Of a DNA stretch of 43,454 nt, positions 5,857 through 15,049 are shown one piece after another. Origin of the DNA: Candidatus Yonathbacteria bacterium (GTDB lineage Bacteria > Patescibacteriota > Minisyncoccia > Phycocordibacterales > UBA1550). A program made the translations under genes and the position numbers. The DNA is taken from assembly GCA_016201355.1 (NCBI GenBank), contig JACQCY010000034.1, positions 1 through 43,454 on the forward strand. The letters run 5' to 3'. The notes below the pieces were generated by a model. It was not told the origin of the DNA. It was given only the letters and a program-made list of their open reading frames with translations, and made no database searches. Positions within the stretch are counted from its first letter, which is position 1. Every line of letters starts with the position of its first letter.

Positions 5857-7833
5857 TCATTCTCCATGAAGTACCTTTGCGAGCTCTTCGTTATTCCCAT
5901 TGACTTTCAAAATACTTATATAGAATTTTTTAGCATCTCCGTATTCAGGCGCAAGCTCGTAGGCCATTTTAAAAACTTCTTCCGCTTTTGTAAAATCTTT
6001 TTTATTGTAGTACGCGCTTCCAAGCTCAAAGAGTATCGTCTGCTTAGACGGAGAAAGTTCGCGCGCCTTTATAAGATACGGTAACGCTTCATCAAAATGC
6101 CCGATGCGCGAAAGGAGGCTTCCGGCAAAAACTTGGTACCTTGCATCATTTGGTAATTCCTTTGCCTGCAAAGCAAGCTCTGAAACAGCAAGAGAAATAA
6201 ACTTCCCTTGTGTCTCACTTATTCCTTTCGAGCTATCAAAACCGTTCATTGAAAGTTGCCCAAGCTGTTCACGAACTTCCGCCGTTCCATACGAGTCATA
6301 AGCAAGGGCTTCTTTAAACAAAGAGAGATTATGTTCCAGCCCTTGTTCTCCTCGCTCGCTTACTGCGCGCAAGAGAACGGTATTTTGCTTATAACCATTA
6401 TAATTTACTATATAGATAAGTATGAACGCGAAAATAATCGCTCCCCCCGAAACGACAGAAGTAAAATCTTCCGCCTCCTCTGCATTCTTTCTATTTTCTG
6501 CTTTCAACTTTCTACCCCGTAAAATCGCTTCGCTCTCACGGGGCATGCTTTCTATTTGGTGAAGCCCCTCAATATACGCGAGAATAGTAACAAAATAAAT
6601 AAGGCTCGTAATATTATCGAATACGAATAGGTTCTGAAAGAAGTACCCCCCTAAAAGTCCCGTCAAAACACTCTTTTCAACAACCGAAAGCGAAGTCGCG
6701 CGTCGCCAAATACAATATGCCGCGCAACCAAAAATAGATAAATATATTAAGAGTGCGGGAATACCACCAGCAATAAGCCAATCAAAAAATACATTATGCG
6801 CGCGGTCAAACCACTGCTCTTGGCCAAACATTTTTGGATTGTAGTATTTGTTGAAAACATAATTAAAGTTTTCCATTCCCCATCCGAGAACAGGGTGTTC
6901 TTTGAATCCTTGGTATGCCATTCCCCACACCATAAAACGCGACTTTGTCGTCTGTTCCGCAAACGAGATGGATGAAAAACGCGAAAGCACGGGACTTTGC
7001 TGTATAAATGTTGCATTGCGTATTGCAATAAACCCGCCGACAAAGAGAGCGAGCGCGACAAGAATACCGATTGCAGTTCTGCGAAGAACAACGCGCTCCC
7101 GCGCAAAGACCGCAACGAGGATGGTAGTAATCCCTATTCCCACCATAAGACCAAGCACTGCTCCGCGTGTTGCCGTGTGATAAAGCACAAATATTTGCAA
7201 AAGAATAATGACACTGTATATTGCGATGCGCGCCTTCTCCCCTATCGTAGTCATACTTTCTCTCGCCATGAGAAATAGAGCGATAAAAATATTAAAGAGC
7301 GCGTAGGTTCCGAGATACGCCGCATTGCCAAGGGTCCCATTTACACGAATACCATCCTGCACGATAGTAAAGTCCCCCGCCCACTGGAGTACGCCATAGA
7401 TAGCCATTATCACTCCCGCGCCGAGGTGCAGATTGAGATAGGGACGCCACATCTTGCGCGCAGTGAGTACCGTAGACGCCACCACAAAATACGCGAAGAG
7501 ATGGAAATAAGTTATGACCCCTTCCATTCGCTCAAAGTTGGACCAAAAACTTTTTGCAGGATTTTCTCCCAAAAGAGCAGAAAGAGTGATGATGCCGATA
7601 AACGCGCCAAGAACCCAGAGCAAAACACTTTTCCGTGGACGATACACAGGGTCGATGACCGCAAGCACGATCCACCCCGCGAGCATTATTTCAACCACCA
7701 CGCGAAATGCGAAATTTTTCCCCACAATAAACGGGAAGAATGTGCTTCCCCCAAAAACAAGAAAAGGAATAAACGGCACCACCACAAATCCGACCACTAC
7801 CACGATATTCGCCAAAATCTTTTGTATGTTCAT
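5857..7833 (-). CDS. O-antigen ligase/polymerase-like membrane protein (Wzy_C) with TPR tail
   Basis: 658 residues. Ten or more hydrophobic segments cover residues 1-420, with the periplasmic-loop signature of the Wzy_C/WaaL family (FDRAHNVFFDWLIAGG near 345-360). A charged linker (431-449) is followed by another membrane span (about 465-480) and a C-terminal soluble part with TPR-like repeats (about 560-640). Family members polymerise glycans or transfer them from undecaprenyl carriers to an acceptor at the outer face of the membrane; TPR-bearing relatives may act as protein O-glycan ligases. The linker is encoded by a palindrome next to a 7-bp array. The gene follows an ABC exporter and lies at the distal end of the sugar locus, which fits final glycan assembly. 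Confidence 0.85.
   Translation of the reverse strand: MNIQKILANIVVVVGFVVVPFIPFLVFGGSTFFPFIVGKNFAFRVVVEIMLAGWIVLAVIDPVYRPRKSVLLWVLGAFIGIITLSALLGENPAKSFWSNFERMEGVITYFHLFAYFVVASTVLTARKMWRPYLNLHLGAGVIMAIYGVLQWAGDFTIVQDGIRVNGTLGNAAYLGTYALFNIFIALFLMARESMTTIGEKARIAIYSVIILLQIFVLYHTATRGAVLGLMVGIGITTILVAVFARERVVLRRTAIGILVALALFVGGFIAIRNATFIQQSPVLSRFSSISFAEQTTKSRFMVWGMAYQGFKEHPVLGWGMENFNYVFNKYYNPKMFGQEQWFDRAHNVFFDWLIAGGIPALLIYLSIFGCAAYCIWRRATSLSVVEKSVLTGLLGGYFFQNLFVFDNITSLIYFVTILAYIEGLHQIESMPRESEAILRGRKLKAENRKNAEEAEDFTSVVSGGAIIFAFILIYIVNYNGYKQNTVLLRAVSERGEQGLEHNLSLFKEALAYDSYGTAEVREQLGQLSMNGFDSSKGISETQGKFISLAVSELALQAKELPNDARYQVFAGSLLSRIGHFDEALPYLIKARELSPSKQTILFELGSAYYNKKDFTKAEEVFKMAYELAPEYGDAKKFYISILKVNGNNEELAKVLHGE
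6488..6543. repeat. 7-bp array abutting a palindrome inside the Wzy/WaaL-like gene
   Basis: 6488-6515 holds four heptamers on the plus strand: TTTCTAT, TTTCTGC, TTTCAAC, TTTCTAC. The last base is shared with CCCCGT (6515-6520), which pairs with ACGGGG (6538-6543) around a 17-nt GC-rich loop. Together they encode residues 431-449, a polar linker between membrane spans. TTTCTAT appears again just after the palindrome (around 6549), as if the palindrome split an array. Confidence 0.75.
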
Positions 7834-7872
7834 AAGTGTCGTAATAATACCATACCGCCATAATACGCCAAA

Positions 7873-9675
7873 TCATCCAACAAGTGGGTCGTGATGTTTT
7901 TTGTTAACCTTATAAAAATACGAGTCTTTGTTTTGTAACAAATCTTGCGGTTTCCCTTCTTCCTCAATCCTTCCTCCCCTCAACACCAAGAGTCGATCTG
8001 CATTCATTATAGTAGATAAACGATGAGCGATAATAAACACCGTCACTTTTCCACGGAGTTCATTAATGGCCTTTTGAACCAATAGTTCCGACTCATTGTC
8101 CAAAGCGCTCGTTGCTTCATCAAGCACCAAAATATCCGGACGACGAGCAAGAACTCGCGCTAATGCAATTCTTTGTCTTTGCCCGACAGAAAGCATTACT
8201 CCTTTATCTCCGACAATAGTATCAAATCCTTCAGGAAGACAACTGATGAAATCATAAATATGCGCTTGCTTTGTGGCTCGCTCTATATCTTCTTGAGAGA
8301 GGGTATCTTCATAAAACTGAATATTGTGCCGAATCGTCTCATTCACGAGAAAGATATCTTGAGAAACATATCCAATGCGAGAGCGCCACTCCTGTAAATC
8401 TATGTCTTGAATATTAACACCATCGAGAATAATTTCTCCTGTTGTCGGATTAAAAAGACGGAGAAACAAATCCGCAACCGATGTTTTGCCCGCCCCCGAG
8501 GGGCCGATAAGCCCTATGGTCTCTCCTTTCTTAATAATAAACGAAACATCTTTAAGGACGATATCTGCACCCTGATCATACGCAAACCCTATATTTTTAA
8601 ATTGGAGCGAAGTGTCAAAATTAAAACGCTTATGTTCCTTTGGCTCAACTTCAATGTTATGAGTAAGGTTATCTTTGAAATGGAGGACATTAGCCGCATA
8701 CGGCAGAAGCTCACTCACTGAATGGATTGCTGATTGCCCCGATTGCAGGTAAATAAATATCTTTTGGATAAGATAGAGTGTCGCGGCAAATGCGGCGAGA
8801 TTAAATCCGGGCGCTTTGTACGCAAAAGCGAATATTATGATGATAAAAACAATACTAAATGGCTGGATAAAGATTGTGCCGAGCGCTTGCACGACAATAT
8901 TTCGCACATACAGCACTTGTAGAGACGAAAGAAGTTCTTTTGCTTTTTCTAAAACTCTGCGTTCCTCTCCAGAAGCTTTCACCACCTTAATCCCGCCTAT
9001 GTGCTCGGTCATGTGCTGAGAAAATTGTTTATCTATAATGCTTGCCTGTTCATTAACCGATTGAGTTTTCTTTACGAGTGGCCTCAATACAAAAAGAAGT
9101 ATCCCCCCCGTCCCTAGTGTAAGAAGCGTAATCCTTGGTGAAATACTGAGTGCAACAATGAGATAAACAAGGAGTCCGCTGAACGACTGAATAACTTGAG
9201 TAAAGACATCCAAGAGATTAGCACTGCGACGAACATCCAATACGATGGTGTTTTGCACGAACCCGATTTTTTGTTTCAAAAGAAACGGCCAACGAGCTTT
9301 AAATGTCGCAGACAAAATATCGGACATCTCTTCACTAACAAACTCCGATCCAATGCGCGCGCGAACATAGGTGAATATTCCGAGAATAAACGCTCTCAAA
9401 ATAAAGAGCCCCGCAATCATTCCTAAAAGATACCTAAAGCTAAAAGGGATAGAGAAAAATACAAAAAAAGTCTTAATGGCTTGAGAGACAACCCCACCCG
9501 CTAATTGTTCACCCCCACCAAAAAGGAAAGATAGTGCCGGAATGACCGCGCTCACGCCGACACCCTCTAACATTCCCCCCAAAAATCCAAGGATAACAAG
9601 GAGAGTCACTTGAATTCTATACCGCCCAAAAATGTATATAAAAATGGTAGTTATTTTTGTTCTTTCTTTTTTCAT
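7873..9675 (-). CDS. ABC transporter, fused permease and ATPase (MsbA/PglK type)
   Basis: 600 residues. An exporter-type transmembrane domain with six spans (about 20-320) is followed by the ATPase domain (about 355-590). Walker A is GPSGAGKTS at 391-399, the signature is LSVGQRQRIAL, Walker B is ILVLDEATSALD, and the H-loop is IIAHRLST. It is a half-transporter and would work as a homodimer. MsbA/PglK relatives flip lipid-linked oligosaccharides or lipids. Placed between the sugar-synthesis genes and the ligase-like gene, and with no Wzx flippase visible, it is the likely flippase for the locus. The substrate is inferred from context only. Confidence 0.9.
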   Translation of the reverse strand: MKKERTKITTIFIYIFGRYRIQVTLLVILGFLGGMLEGVGVSAVIPALSFLFGGGEQLAGGVVSQAIKTFFVFFSIPFSFRYLLGMIAGLFILRAFILGIFTYVRARIGSEFVSEEMSDILSATFKARWPFLLKQKIGFVQNTIVLDVRRSANLLDVFTQVIQSFSGLLVYLIVALSISPRITLLTLGTGGILLFVLRPLVKKTQSVNEQASIIDKQFSQHMTEHIGGIKVVKASGEERRVLEKAKELLSSLQVLYVRNIVVQALGTIFIQPFSIVFIIIIFAFAYKAPGFNLAAFAATLYLIQKIFIYLQSGQSAIHSVSELLPYAANVLHFKDNLTHNIEVEPKEHKRFNFDTSLQFKNIGFAYDQGADIVLKDVSFIIKKGETIGLIGPSGAGKTSVADLFLRLFNPTTGEIILDGVNIQDIDLQEWRSRIGYVSQDIFLVNETIRHNIQFYEDTLSQEDIERATKQAHIYDFISCLPEGFDTIVGDKGVMLSVGQRQRIALARVLARRPDILVLDEATSALDNESELLVQKAINELRGKVTVFIIAHRLSTIMNADRLLVLRGGRIEEEGKPQDLLQNKDSYFYKVNKKHHDPLVG

Positions 9676-9744
9676 ATAATATATAATCTCTATCTCAGTT
9701 AACTCAAAAGAAAGATACTCTCGAAAAGCAACTATATTCTATAT

Positions 9745-10536
9745 TTATAGAACCACAATCTCCTTCAAAAGACCCTCTGACTGCGGAACAGTGGCGGTAT
9801 AGCTCAAAAGAAACCTATCGTTCTTGTCAACTCGATGATTAACCTTTGCCCCAGCAAGTTCAGCGATAATAAATCCAGCTGCAACATCCCAAATCTTGTT
9901 GAATCTTCCCACACAGCCCCCAAGCCGCCCCTCTGCTAGATAGGCGAGATTGAGTGCCGCTGAACCAGTCCGCAAACACCCCATTGTTTTGTCATTAATT
10001 TCCTTAAATTTAACAAATTCCAGTAGTCTGGCATCACTGTCGTACTTCTTCCCTGAAAAAGATACTGCAAAGAGAGCATCTTCTGGCTTTCTGTCGATAG
10101 TGGCAATTTTATTATGATTTTTATAAACGCCCAATCCTTTGGCACCATAAAACAACTCATTGAGAGCTGGGTTATAGATTACCCCGACAACAGGAACCCC
10201 TTGCTCCATATATGCAATTGAAACAGCGTAGAAGGGCATGTGATGAGCGTAGTTCACCGTACCATCAAGCGGATCAACGACCCAGTAACTCTTTTCTTCA
10301 TCCAATTCACCAACAACTCCAGCCTCTTCGCTTACAATCGGCGAATTATCATACTGCCGTATCATCTCAATAATCTTTTTTTCCGCATATGTATCTGCCT
10401 CAGTTACCACATCACGAAATGATTCTTTCCTAATACGAGTAAGATGAAAAGCGTCCCCCGCATGTTTGTGAAGAATATTACCCGCAGCAACCGCCGCACG
10501 AATTGCTACTTCAAGTTTTTGAGTATAATCATCCAT
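9745..10536 (-). CDS. Inositol monophosphatase family phosphatase
   Basis: 263 residues, the usual family length. Metal-binding motifs are in place: SEEAG (69-73), DPLDGTVNY (88-96) and KIWDVAAG near 214-221. Members dephosphorylate inositol phosphates, sugar phosphates such as histidinol or fructose bisphosphate, or 3'-phosphoadenosine phosphates (CysQ). Its start overlaps the end of the MtlD-like gene by 8 bp, and it closes a run of three coupled genes (ATP-grasp, dehydrogenase, phosphatase). Removing phosphate from a sugar or polyol intermediate made by these neighbours is the simplest reading. The exact substrate cannot be told from sequence. Confidence 0.85.
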   Translation of the reverse strand: MDDYTQKLEVAIRAAVAAGNILHKHAGDAFHLTRIRKESFRDVVTEADTYAEKKIIEMIRQYDNSPIVSEEAGVVGELDEEKSYWVVDPLDGTVNYAHHMPFYAVSIAYMEQGVPVVGVIYNPALNELFYGAKGLGVYKNHNKIATIDRKPEDALFAVSFSGKKYDSDARLLEFVKFKEINDKTMGCLRTGSAALNLAYLAEGRLGGCVGRFNKIWDVAAGFIIAELAGAKVNHRVDKNDRFLLSYTATVPQSEGLLKEIVVL

Positions 10537-11653
10537 GAATTGACTTGAGGATTACCCGATTACTTTCCCACTGTTCTAATAAAAGTTGGTGCAACGCTTG
10601 ATCTGGGGAAAGTTGCATAACGATTCTTAAAAAATCTGCGGCGGCAAGCGAACGAACAAGGTACTGAATGTTCAAATCTGGGTCATGCTGGTTACTGTAG
10701 AAAAATGCTGCCATAATACCCAACATAATAGATTGTGGGTATACTCCCGTACTGAGACATAATTGTGCCGCGCCAAGCAACCGCTCACTTGGTGCCAACT
10801 TCCTGAATGGCTCTCTTGCGACACGACTAACAGGGTCAAACAAGAGTTTGTTACTGAAGCGTTCAAGTTCCTTGTCAGCATACCAGTCGATAAATTGCTC
10901 GTCAATCTTAAATTTTTTGAGTAATACTCCTTGCATCTCACCCATTGCCCCGGCAATAATTTCCCGAGCACGGGGCACGTCCATCGCTTCATGAACATAT
11001 TGCACACCGAGAAGCGACCCTAGATACGCGGCAATGCAATGAGGCGTATTGTGAAGATAAAGTTTTGCTGTCCATTGCTTAACAAGCTCATCTTTCGAGA
11101 TATATGTCGCATTGCCACCGATTTTTGATATGTGGTCATCAATATAACAGATACCGTCCTCTGTAATAATACTCAGTGGATCTGCTTTTTTCATCTCTTC
11201 AGACGCGGTGTTTGATGTTATCACATCAGGGACAGCGAAAACAATATTAGGATTATCTATAACCGATTGCAAGAGTATCGGCACCGATGAATCATTCTCA
11301 CAACAAATGATTGGCATCGTGGTACCTTTCAAGCTGTTAGTTAACGATAATACATTACGCGGACCAACCGCCACAACGACCACATCAATATCTTGAATGA
11401 GGCTCTTTTCCTCCCCAGGAGCAAAGCACTCGGTAATCGGTACCACAAGAGTTTCGTAAAGATTTTCACCATTTTTCTTGACCGTCTTCCATGTAGTGAA
11501 TTGTTTGGCATGTTCAAGCATTTCCCGAAGTCCATCGTTCCGCTCAACATAGTAATACTCAAATTCACTAGGCGGAAAAACCCACGGCAAATATCCCCGA
11601 CCAATCGCTCCAGCACCATACACAAGTATTTTTTTTCTTTTCGATAAACTCAT
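10529..11653 (-). CDS. Mannitol-1-phosphate 5-dehydrogenase-like oxidoreductase
   Basis: 374 residues. The N-terminal Rossmann motif GAGAIGRGY (14-22) matches the GAGNIGRGF form of MtlD. The C-terminal catalytic domain contains KLYLHNTPHCIAAYLG, with the lysine and histidine expected for the polyol dehydrogenase family, and RFSNKLLFDPVSRVAREPFRKL as in MtlD. The family interconverts polyol phosphates and keto-sugar phosphates with NAD(P). No PTS mannitol gene is nearby. It overlaps the ATP-grasp gene by 4 bp and the phosphatase by 8 bp, so a sugar-phosphate reduction followed by dephosphorylation in glycan precursor synthesis is plausible. The substrate is unknown. Confidence 0.75.
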   Translation of the reverse strand: MSLSKRKKILVYGAGAIGRGYLPWVFPPSEFEYYYVERNDGLREMLEHAKQFTTWKTVKKNGENLYETLVVPITECFAPGEEKSLIQDIDVVVVAVGPRNVLSLTNSLKGTTMPIICCENDSSVPILLQSVIDNPNIVFAVPDVITSNTASEEMKKADPLSIITEDGICYIDDHISKIGGNATYISKDELVKQWTAKLYLHNTPHCIAAYLGSLLGVQYVHEAMDVPRAREIIAGAMGEMQGVLLKKFKIDEQFIDWYADKELERFSNKLLFDPVSRVAREPFRKLAPSERLLGAAQLCLSTGVYPQSIMLGIMAAFFYSNQHDPDLNIQYLVRSLAAADFLRIVMQLSPDQALHQLLLEQWESNRVILKSIHG

Positions 11654-12891
11654 CTGGTTATGATACTGATGATCTTAAGCGCCCGATTGAGTATATCACG
11701 AGCATCACTTTCATCTTTGCCGGTGGCGATAATGAAGCAGACTCGTTTCGCAGAATCCGTATACGGTAACACAGTGTCTCCGATTTCATTTCTGAAAAAT
11801 ATGTATTCAACTCCGGGAATTTTTCTTGCCTCATCAATACCCTTTACAGAAACAATCTTCCCGGGCTTAGGCCAAAGTGAGCCGGTAACACCGACGCGGT
11901 GCTTTTTGTCAATAAGGAGCTCTTTTGGAAATCGCTTGCCTATTGCCGTTAAAATAGCAGCTCGTAAAATATTTTTACCAGTCGTAACTGGCACGAGATA
12001 CTGACTGTCAAAACCACCCGAGAGTCGAGTTGTCATCTCTATGATTACGGGACCTTTTTTTGTGAGGATCATATCAACCTTGGCGGCCCCAATGGTGATA
12101 CCGAGAAAATCCGCGGTCTTCTTCGTTACACTATAAAGTCTTTTCTGTATCGCGAGTGACAAGACTGTCGGATGACGAAGACCTATCTCAACAGCCCATT
12201 CATTCCTTGGATCAAACTCTCGGTCGGTGATGAAGCAAGGATGAAATACGCCATCAACATCATACAGAGTTTCTACTGTCTGTTCTGTTCCTGACAAAAG
12301 CTCCTCAATCAGTGCCCTCTTAGTGGAAGAATTCGCCATCGCGTCTTCTAGCGCAGCAGCGAGCTCTTTATCTCCTGGTATCGAAAAAAATTTTTTAGTC
12401 CCTCGACTACCGGAATTATCAATATTTTTTATAATGAACGGCACCCCAATACGCTTTATTGATTCTTTCAATTCGCCAAGCGTGGAAACCTCAGCCCATT
12501 GTGGCGAAGGAAGATTGTGGTCTCTTAAAAATTTCCGGAATGCATGTTTATAATGGGTCAAGTATGCAGCCTGTGGATCAACCCCAGGGAGACTAGCGAC
12601 CTTGGCAACAATAGCCGCAGTTACATTGGCATCTATCCCAGCAGCAAGGACACCGATGATATTCATCCCATCTTGACGTAACCGGAATAGAAGCTTAATA
12701 CTTCCATCAATATCAAAAATATCAACGGGGTAAAAATGATCGGCATATTCCTTAGCAACACAGTTAGCATTTTTGTCCGTTACCAGAGTGGTAAGTCCGA
12801 GTTTTTTAGCCTCTTCAATCAAAGGAACCTGAAGCTGCCCTCCTCCAATAACCCATAAAATTTTATCCTTTTTTGCGCGAGTGTTTCGCAT
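11650..12891 (-). CDS. ATP-grasp enzyme (carbamoyl-phosphate-synthase-like fold)
   Basis: 413 residues. A Rossmann-like N-terminal domain starts at ILWVIGGGQLQVPLIEEAKKLG, followed by the ATP-grasp domain (about 125-320) with PFIIKNIDNSGSRGTKKF as the glycine-rich ATP loop and GPVIIEMTTRLSGGFDSQY as the Mg-binding strand (E-x-T-x-R-x-S-G-G). ATP-grasp enzymes join a carboxylate, activated as acyl phosphate, to an amine or thiol. In surface-sugar loci such enzymes may add an amino acid or similar acyl group to an amino sugar; that role is inference. The gene overlaps the MtlD-like gene by 4 bp (ATGA). Confidence 0.8.
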   Translation of the reverse strand: MRNTRAKKDKILWVIGGGQLQVPLIEEAKKLGLTTLVTDKNANCVAKEYADHFYPVDIFDIDGSIKLLFRLRQDGMNIIGVLAAGIDANVTAAIVAKVASLPGVDPQAAYLTHYKHAFRKFLRDHNLPSPQWAEVSTLGELKESIKRIGVPFIIKNIDNSGSRGTKKFFSIPGDKELAAALEDAMANSSTKRALIEELLSGTEQTVETLYDVDGVFHPCFITDREFDPRNEWAVEIGLRHPTVLSLAIQKRLYSVTKKTADFLGITIGAAKVDMILTKKGPVIIEMTTRLSGGFDSQYLVPVTTGKNILRAAILTAIGKRFPKELLIDKKHRVGVTGSLWPKPGKIVSVKGIDEARKIPGVEYIFFRNEIGDTVLPYTDSAKRVCFIIATGKDESDARDILNRALKIISIITR

Positions 12892-12953
12892 ACCTTAGAT
12901 TACCACCTACTGACAAGAATCACAAATTCAAACCAAAATCCATATCTTTATCT

Positions 12954-13850
12954 TTACTCTTTTTTTCTAGCAATTATGAAAAATTCTCGACCTATATTTT
13001 TCTCTATGAGACAGGAGTATAGATTGTTGAGCAAGCCTGCTTCATATTTATACATGTTCATCTCGAACGCCTTTCTTATTTTGTGGCATTTTCCACCCAG
13101 CCTTTTGTCTCCAACATAATTAAATCCGCTTAGTGGGAAAAACTCCATAGGAAATGTGCCGATGCTTCCTACTACCTCGAATCCATTTTTAGTTAATAGT
13201 TTTTTCATTGAGACGATATCAAAATAATTAAGATGATGCGTCGGAGCAACCCACCATGGCTCAAATTTAAGCTTATTTTGAAGAATCCCCTGCAGAGGGT
13301 TGTAATCATTAGGGCAAAAAATTGCGACAAGCCCATTTGGTTTTAATAGCTTCCTCATATCCTTAATAAAAGAAATCGGATCGGGAACATGCTCAAGAAC
13401 CATACTTGCATGGATAACATCAAAAGTTCCGTGCTCCCTTGCTGTCTCGTAGCTAAAAAAATCATTCACGACTTTGATCTTGCGACTTTTAGAATATTCC
13501 CATGCATCAACAGAAGGTTCTAAACCAAGAACATTCCACCCGCGCTTCTTGCCACATGCTAAAAAATTTCCCGGTCCGGAACCGACATCCAGGATTTTCC
13601 TTCCCTTCGTATGTTTTTCCAAGAGAGCGTAGTAGTTATTGTAAGTCGCCGACCACCACGAAAGATCTTCCTTTATCTCTTTAAAATAGTTTGGTTTTTC
13701 TTTAGTATAAAAATCTTTCTTATATAATTTCGCCAATTCCTCCTCAGAAAGAATCGGGTCAACATGCTTAAACCCGCACGGAATACACTCTATCACTGAG
13801 AATCCTTCCTTTTTGTCCAACACCTTTCCTTTATGTATTCTTCTTTTCAT
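12954..13850 (-). CDS. Class I SAM-dependent methyltransferase
   Basis: 298 residues with the Methyltransf_23 layout. The SAM motif is ILDVGSGPGNFL near 85-96, the acidic residue after strand 2 is LGLEPS, and the post-motif is VIHASMVLEHVPDP. The N-terminus keeps only one CxxC (CIPC, about 22-25), where relatives often have two pairs of a zinc-binding knuckle, so the metal site may be lost or shared. Its start overlaps the pseI stop by 4 bp, so it probably methylates a product of the nonulosonic-acid block. The similar gene at 28656-29540 retains both cysteine pairs. Confidence 0.85.
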   Translation of the reverse strand: MKRRIHKGKVLDKKEGFSVIECIPCGFKHVDPILSEEELAKLYKKDFYTKEKPNYFKEIKEDLSWWSATYNNYYALLEKHTKGRKILDVGSGPGNFLACGKKRGWNVLGLEPSVDAWEYSKSRKIKVVNDFFSYETAREHGTFDVIHASMVLEHVPDPISFIKDMRKLLKPNGLVAIFCPNDYNPLQGILQNKLKFEPWWVAPTHHLNYFDIVSMKKLLTKNGFEVVGSIGTFPMEFFPLSGFNYVGDKRLGGKCHKIRKAFEMNMYKYEAGLLNNLYSCLIEKNIGREFFIIARKKE

Positions 13851-14989
13851 TTCGTCTCTAAAAAATCCTCCCAGGTAATTGGGGAACGAGCTTTAATATC
13901 GCGCAGGACTTTTTTCCCAATGACGAGCCCTGCGTCTTTTGGAGCAATGCCTCCCCAAGGACGAAGTGTGGTGATCATATCCTCCCCTAAAAACGACCCT
14001 GCGGGAATATCGCGCGTAGCATACAGAGAACGGCGCGCCCACCTATCGGCGATCTCATCCATACCTAATGCATGAGCCTCGTCAGAGATGGGCTGTTTGA
14101 TACCAGCTCTGGATAGCGCTAGTTCAGTGTTACGAATTTCTTCAACAGTACGCTTGAATTCATCAATCTCGAGAGAATTTGGATCATCGTTGCTCCCTCC
14201 ACTTCTTTCAGTAGTAAAATGTTTTTCAATAACACACGCCTTGAGTGCTACCGCTGCAATAGGGGCGGCAAGATATGGGGGTTTAGAGTGATCAGAATAT
14301 CCAACTGGAACCTTGAACGCCTCTCTGAGTGTTCCTATCGCATGAAGGTTCAGGTCAGCAAAACTTTTCGGAGGATAAATTGAAATACAGTGGAGTATAA
14401 CAATCTCATTATTCCCCTCTTCTTGGATCACACGTACCGCATGTGCAACCTCCTCCAAATACGCCATACCGGTCGAGAGTATCACTGGTTTCCCTTTTCG
14501 TGCAATATGACGCAAAAGAATGTCGTCGGTAAGCTCGTATGAAGCAACCTTAAACGCTGGCACTCCCGCCGTGTCCAACAGATTAACAGCATCTTTGTCG
14601 AAGGGGGATGAGAGAAACATAATGTTATGCTTCTTTGCGTGCGCAATGAGCTTCTCTGTCCACTCAAACGGCATCTCAGCCGATTTATAAAATTCAGAAA
14701 ATACACCGACAGGTTTTCCGTGCCATTCTTCATACACGACCGTATCAGCGGCGATCTTGTCGTGTTTTAGGTGTTGAAATTTTATCGCATCGGCGCCCGC
14801 TTCAGAAGCAAGCTCTATCAACTTCAAGGCATTCTCTATTTTGCCTCGATGATTTGCTCCCACCTCGGCGATGACAAAAACCGGCTGTCCCTCTCCCACT
14901 AATCGGTCGCCAATCTTAACAACCTTTACCGGCTCGTAGGTCAGATTTTTGGGTAAACCATCAAAAAATTGTTTTCGTTCTCTTCCCAT
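13847..14989 (-). CDS. pseI: Nonulosonic acid synthase (NeuB/PseI family)
   Basis: 380 residues. A TIM-barrel NeuB domain (about 25-290) is followed by a C-terminal SAF antifreeze-like domain (about 315-378). Motifs seen: FVIAEVGANHRG, DAIKFQ, FLSSPFDKDAV, FKVASYELTD, ILSTGMA, GYSDHS and VIEKHFT. The family condenses PEP with a six-carbon N-acyl amino sugar to give a nine-carbon acid (sialic, legionaminic or pseudaminic type). Assignment to the pseudaminic branch rests on pseB and pseC in the same run, not on residues unique to PseI. It overlaps the following methyltransferase by 4 bp. Confidence 0.85.
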   Translation of the reverse strand: MGRERKQFFDGLPKNLTYEPVKVVKIGDRLVGEGQPVFVIAEVGANHRGKIENALKLIELASEAGADAIKFQHLKHDKIAADTVVYEEWHGKPVGVFSEFYKSAEMPFEWTEKLIAHAKKHNIMFLSSPFDKDAVNLLDTAGVPAFKVASYELTDDILLRHIARKGKPVILSTGMAYLEEVAHAVRVIQEEGNNEIVILHCISIYPPKSFADLNLHAIGTLREAFKVPVGYSDHSKPPYLAAPIAAVALKACVIEKHFTTERSGGSNDDPNSLEIDEFKRTVEEIRNTELALSRAGIKQPISDEAHALGMDEIADRWARRSLYATRDIPAGSFLGEDMITTLRPWGGIAPKDAGLVIGKKVLRDIKARSPITWEDFLETK

Positions 14990-15049
14990 ATTATGAATAT
15001 AACCTTTACTATACTATAAAAGACAATTTATTCCAAATTACTTAAAACA

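Noticed and set aside
9678..9707. Promoter (TTGAGT, 18-bp spacer, TATATT on the minus strand) for the ABC transporter gene
   Set aside because: The -10 box would lie only 2 bp from the ATG, placing the transcription start inside the gene; the region is simply A/T-rich.
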